NCBI RefSeq assembly: GCF_001006305.1
Contig: NZ_LBHJ01000003.1
Span: forward strand, 1 to 64,000
DNA from: Silvibacterium bohemicum
GTDB taxonomy: Bacteria; Acidobacteriota; Terriglobia; Terriglobales; Acidobacteriaceae
Length of the DNA stretch: 64,000 bases
Reading direction: 5' to 3'
In this document: positions 60,953-64,000 of the stretch, in pieces
How the letters are laid out: each line of letters starts with the position of its first letter
Numbering within the stretch: position 1 is the stretch's first letter
Notes under the pieces: generated by a model
Database searches by the model: none
Seen by the model: the letters and a program-made list of their open reading frames with translations, nothing else
What the model was told of the DNA's origin: nothing
Translations under genes and position numbers: made by a program

Positions 60953-63686
60953 CGTTGGACTCCGTATCGTTTTCGAGGACGGCAGGACGTTCGGCGACGC
61001 GGCACAATCCGGGAAGCGGGCAATGTTTGCAGGTCTCGCGACCGTCTTTGGGATCGACTGCGGCGTGACCTTCGAGAAATTCCTGCGCGAGATTAAGAAG
61101 CGCCTCCGTCCAGCTGTCGCGGTCGGCGTCGGAGTAGGGATATTTCACCAGCGACGATGTTGCTTTCGCATCAGCGAAGAGCTGCGTCTTCGCATCCTGC
61201 ACCTTGCCGATGAAACAGGTCTCACCGGCGCGGAGGCGCGCGAAGAGAAGTCCGCGCACATCGTCGACATTGCCGAAGGCCGCATATAACGGAAGCTGCG
61301 GCTGGCTGGGTCGCGGCGGGTTCCAATCGGCGGTGCTCACCTCAAGGCCGGTTTTGTAATCGATGAGCAGCCGCGCGTACTCCGATACTTCATCGATGCG
61401 GTCGGCGCGCAGGCGCAGCTTCAATCCGCCCACGCTTACGTCTTTCAGCTGCTCTTCGCACGCGATCACGGTGAAGGGAACGCGCGCGGCCTCGATCTCC
61501 AGCCATTCTTCGATGCGTCTGCATAGCGTTCGGCGCTCGCTCTTCAGGTAGGCCTGCATCCACGGGTCGTCTTCGGGAAAGCGAATTTCTTTGGCGAAGA
61601 CTTCGGCGATTACATCTTCGACGATGCCATGCAGGCGGTTCTCACGTTTGGCGGCGAGAAGATCGTCGAGCTTGTGCAGCTGTCCCGATTCCGGCGACCA
61701 GATTCCTTCCAAGACTTTGTGCAGCAGCTCGCCGCGCTCTGCGGCGCTGAGTCCCCAATCGCTGCTGTTCAGCGGTGCGGCGGCTAATCGTTTGGTGGCG
61801 AATGCGCGGAAGGGGCACGCGGCCTGGTGGGCAAGCACCTCGGAACCGCCGGCACTCTGCTCCTGCGGCCAGGGAATGACCCCGGAGGCATCGGCGATCT
61901 CTTCTATCTCCGCGGACGCGTGCTCCTGGGATGGAAGTGACAGCTCCGCTCGCCAGTCAGAGGTGCTTTCCCACTCGAGTTCAGGAGTAACGACACCGAT
62001 CAGCGGCGAGGGGCGCAGCTCTCCGTCTTTATTGCGCGCGGCGTGGCTGATGACCACGACAGGCGCGCTGGCTGCGAGGCTGGCGGTGACGGCGCGCGAC
62101 AGCTCGAAGTCGGCCTCGGGGGTGGCGTGCGGCATCTTCGTCTTTTGCTGCACGTCATAGGGAAGCAAGGCATGCATGCGGCCGCGCAACGGCCAGCTCT
62201 GATCGTCCGCGCCGAGAAACCAGAGCGCGTCGAAGCGCTGACCGGAGGCCTCGAGGGCTCCCATGATCTGCACCGGAGCACCCTGCGACTCGACGGCGAA
62301 GAGGGTCTCTTCGGCATGCGAGGTGAGGATATGTAGGAAATCGGAAAACGAGATCAGCCGACCGTCGAAGTCGAGCAGGGCGACATCTTCGAGCGCGCGC
62401 TCCCACTTAGCCATGGCTTGAAACTGCGCAGTATCGGCGCGGCGGCCGCCGGGCCATCCGGCCTCTTTCAGAACGCTCTGGGCGAGATCGACCCATCGGC
62501 TGGGCTCGCGTCTTTCATTCTGGAAATCGTTGGCGTCGACGATTTTTTCTATCTGTAACAGATGCTCGTACAAATCGCTCAACATCGGCCAGCGCGCTGG
62601 ATGAAGCTGCTGACGCAAGCTGGCCAGGGAGATCTCCATCGAGAGCGAGCGAGCTTCGCGCAGCGCGGCATCGAAACGCGCCGCGGCCAGAGTTTCGGCG
62701 CTGGAGCGGGTGAGGAAGCCGGAGAGCAGGAGCCACGATATCTCTTCTTCGCGCAGCGGTGCCGCGATCCAGCGCAGCAGCAGCAGCGCTGCTTTCATCA
62801 CCGGGACGTCAGCGAGCGGTTGCCCTAGCGAAAATTCGAAGGGCATCCTCGCCGTGGAAGCGGAGATGTCGTCGGTCTCCGGCATCAGCACGCGGCGGAA
62901 GATGCGCTCCATCTCTCCGCGCACTGCGGCGGCATCGGGAGCGACAATGCCGATGCGCATGTTTTCCCCGTTCTCGAGAAGCTGCCGCGTCCACCAGGCG
63001 CAGACGGCGATCTCGTCGCGAAGATCGTCGGCGCGCAGCAGGCGCATCGGCGAATTGTTCTGCGATTGAATCGTCGTCAAGACCGCTCCCCGACCTCGCA
63101 ATGCGCCGACCAGTGTCTCCTGGGCAGGTGTCAGGCGGTCGAAGCCGAGAAGCAGGATGTTTTCGGGGATGAGGAGCGATTCATCTGCTTTTGCTCCAAG
63201 CGCGGAGGCGATCTTGTCTTCGAGGCGGCTGTTGCTCATCCAACCTTGCCGCTGGCATTCACGGTCGAAGGCGTTTGCCCACTGCTGGAAGCGCTCGGCG
63301 TCGGTCTGGTCCCACGAACGGTTGCGCTCCGCGTGCGCTTCGTAGCCGCAGAGCAGGGCGTAAGCGCCGGCCGCGAGTTTGGCCATCCCGCGCGGCGAAA
63401 CCAGCAGGTTGGCGTCGTCGCGCTGCATGCGCAGCCAGATCTGTTGTTCCTGCAGGTCGGTAAGCAGCAGCGGAGCGTCTTCTTCGAGCAGGCTCGCATT
63501 CTGCCACAGGCGGCGAACCCAGCTGTCCCAGTCTTCAATAGGAGGTGTGGCCCAGGCCTGGCGGTCATTGGCGCGCATGTGCAGCGCGTACTCCTGTCGG
63601 AGCCAGCGGGCGGCGCGCGGGTTGGCGGTCAGAATCAGCGCTCCGCTGCGAAGGGCGCTCTCGATTTCAGCAGACAGGCGGCTCAT
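60945..63686 (-). CDS. addB: AddB-like exonuclease subunit with Fe-S nuclease
   Basis: This 913-residue partner of the AddA-like helicase has an N-terminal helicase-like region without an intact Walker A, as in AddB (ALILTANPRAARWLRQEYA at the start). The C-terminal PD-(D/E)XK nuclease has KLRLRADRIDEVSEYARLLI then DYKTGLE. An Fe-S cluster pattern is present: ACPFRAFATKR, then CKHCPLPGLC close to the C-terminus. It processes DNA ends for recombination with AddA, overlapping by 8 bp. It starts 30 bp from the divergent copper-binding gene. Confidence 0.86.
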   Translation of the reverse strand: MSRLSAEIESALRSGALILTANPRAARWLRQEYALHMRANDRQAWATPPIEDWDSWVRRLWQNASLLEEDAPLLLTDLQEQQIWLRMQRDDANLLVSPRGMAKLAAGAYALLCGYEAHAERNRSWDQTDAERFQQWANAFDRECQRQGWMSNSRLEDKIASALGAKADESLLIPENILLLGFDRLTPAQETLVGALRGRGAVLTTIQSQNNSPMRLLRADDLRDEIAVCAWWTRQLLENGENMRIGIVAPDAAAVRGEMERIFRRVLMPETDDISASTARMPFEFSLGQPLADVPVMKAALLLLRWIAAPLREEEISWLLLSGFLTRSSAETLAAARFDAALREARSLSMEISLASLRQQLHPARWPMLSDLYEHLLQIEKIVDANDFQNERREPSRWVDLAQSVLKEAGWPGGRRADTAQFQAMAKWERALEDVALLDFDGRLISFSDFLHILTSHAEETLFAVESQGAPVQIMGALEASGQRFDALWFLGADDQSWPLRGRMHALLPYDVQQKTKMPHATPEADFELSRAVTASLAASAPVVVISHAARNKDGELRPSPLIGVVTPELEWESTSDWRAELSLPSQEHASAEIEEIADASGVIPWPQEQSAGGSEVLAHQAACPFRAFATKRLAAAPLNSSDWGLSAAERGELLHKVLEGIWSPESGQLHKLDDLLAAKRENRLHGIVEDVIAEVFAKEIRFPEDDPWMQAYLKSERRTLCRRIEEWLEIEAARVPFTVIACEEQLKDVSVGGLKLRLRADRIDEVSEYARLLIDYKTGLEVSTADWNPPRPSQPQLPLYAAFGNVDDVRGLLFARLRAGETCFIGKVQDAKTQLFADAKATSSLVKYPYSDADRDSWTEALLNLAQEFLEGHAAVDPKDGRETCKHCPLPGLCRVAERPAVLENDTESNDV

Positions 63687-63716
63687 GGGGGCGATATGCC
63701 AAGTGTAAACTGAGGA

Positions 63717-64000
63717 GTGAAACGCGCTCCGGTTCTGCTGTTCCTACTCTGCCTCTTGGGAAGTGCCGCCGATGTCACTGGCTGCCGCAAGAGCGCGCCC
63801 GCTAAAACTGAATCCAGCAGCAGCTTGAAGCAATACAAGGTTCGCGGGGTGATCGTTTCCACCGACGCGGCCAAGGGGCAGGTGACGGTCGATTCCGAGG
63901 CTATTCCGGGCTTCATGGATGCGATGATCATGCCCTACGCGCTCAAGCAGCCGAACATCCTCACTGAGCTGCACCCGGGCGACACCGTCACGGCTACGCT
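63717..64000 (+). CDS. Copper-binding (CusF-like) lipoprotein, N-terminal part only
   Basis: The frame runs from GTG 63717 off the window end, with 94 residues seen. A lipoprotein signal (KRAPVLLFLLCLLGSAADVT then GC) gives a lipidated Cys near 23. After a Ser-rich linker comes a CusF-type domain: YKVRGVIVSTDAAKGQVTV, then DSEAIPGFMDAMIMPYAL and PGDTVTATL; the PGFMDAMIMPY stretch carries copper-binding Met residues. In Acidobacteria such domains often precede a SCO1/SenC domain, so a SCO-family protein is likely, but the rest is off-window. GAGGA directly abuts the GTG, so another start is possible. Confidence 0.75.
   Translation, partial: MKRAPVLLFLLCLLGSAADVTGCRKSAPAKTESSSSLKQYKVRGVIVSTDAAKGQVTVDSEAIPGFMDAMIMPYALKQPNILTELHPGDTVTAT

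Noticed and set aside
1-64000. tRNA, rRNA, transposase or prophage genes
   Set aside because: Scanning gaps for tRNA-like TΨC/anticodon patterns and coding frames for transposase or integrase motifs found nothing acceptable. A tRNAscan-SE or ISfinder run would settle it.

Overview
The window looks like a chromosomal segment of a GC-rich, Gram-negative Acidobacteriota member (Acidobacteriaceae/Terriglobia type). The evidence is lipid A genes (msbA-like, lpxL-like, lpxD), a bacillithiol deacetylase, a DUF2934 protein, lipoproteins with YVTN-like beta-propellers, frequent GTG/TTG starts, and short intergenic repeats of the kind common in that group. The assignment is inference from gene content; no rRNA is present. 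I saw no tRNA, CRISPR array, transposase or prophage gene.

Layout. (1) 1-4.4 kb: an accessory edge with the 3' end of an unknown gene followed 8 bp later by a 1186-residue SIR2-fold protein, a likely anti-phage NADase, then about 740 bp without a clear gene. (2) 4.4-24.5 kb: mostly core genes. These are an SDR, a TMEM175-like channel, an MsbA-type exporter, then yicC-gmk-rpoZ-coaBC-UDG and, after a two-gene minus-strand cassette (thioredoxin-like protein plus chemoreceptor), priA. They are followed by a propeller lipoprotein, an orphan protein, DUF92, YdcF, TsaC, a TrmH-family methyltransferase and RarA. (3) 24.5-36 kb: small secreted and membrane peptides, a Gfo/Idh/MocA oxidoreductase, the Ku-LigD end-joining pair, HU, dCTP deaminase, a LuxR-type regulator with a degenerate receiver, a possible structured RNA with a terminator, a SYLF/Ysc84 protein, G6PDH and DUF2934. 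(4) 36-46.8 kb: a PilT-like ATPase, lpxL-lpxD plus a P-loop protein, a PIN-toxin module with an unusually large partner, the fused homocysteine methyltransferase/MTHFR with xseB, a second propeller lipoprotein and BshB1. (5) 46.8-56.8 kb: a CHASE3 histidine kinase with a stand-alone receiver, then the complete phosphate module phoB-phoR-pstS-pstC-pstA-pstB-phoU. (6) 56.8-64 kb: a ferritin-like protein, the addA/addB-like helicase-nuclease pair, and the start of a copper-binding lipoprotein.

How they work together: the phosphate block is a full sensing and uptake unit, with PstS separated from PstCAB by a strong terminator. Ku/LigD, AddAB, RarA, PriA and UDG make the window rich in genome maintenance. 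msbA, lpxL and lpxD serve the outer membrane. The least explained parts are the SIR2 locus, the PIN module with its 316-residue partner, the P-loop protein behind lpxD, and the structured intergenic stretch at 32.77-32.95 kb.
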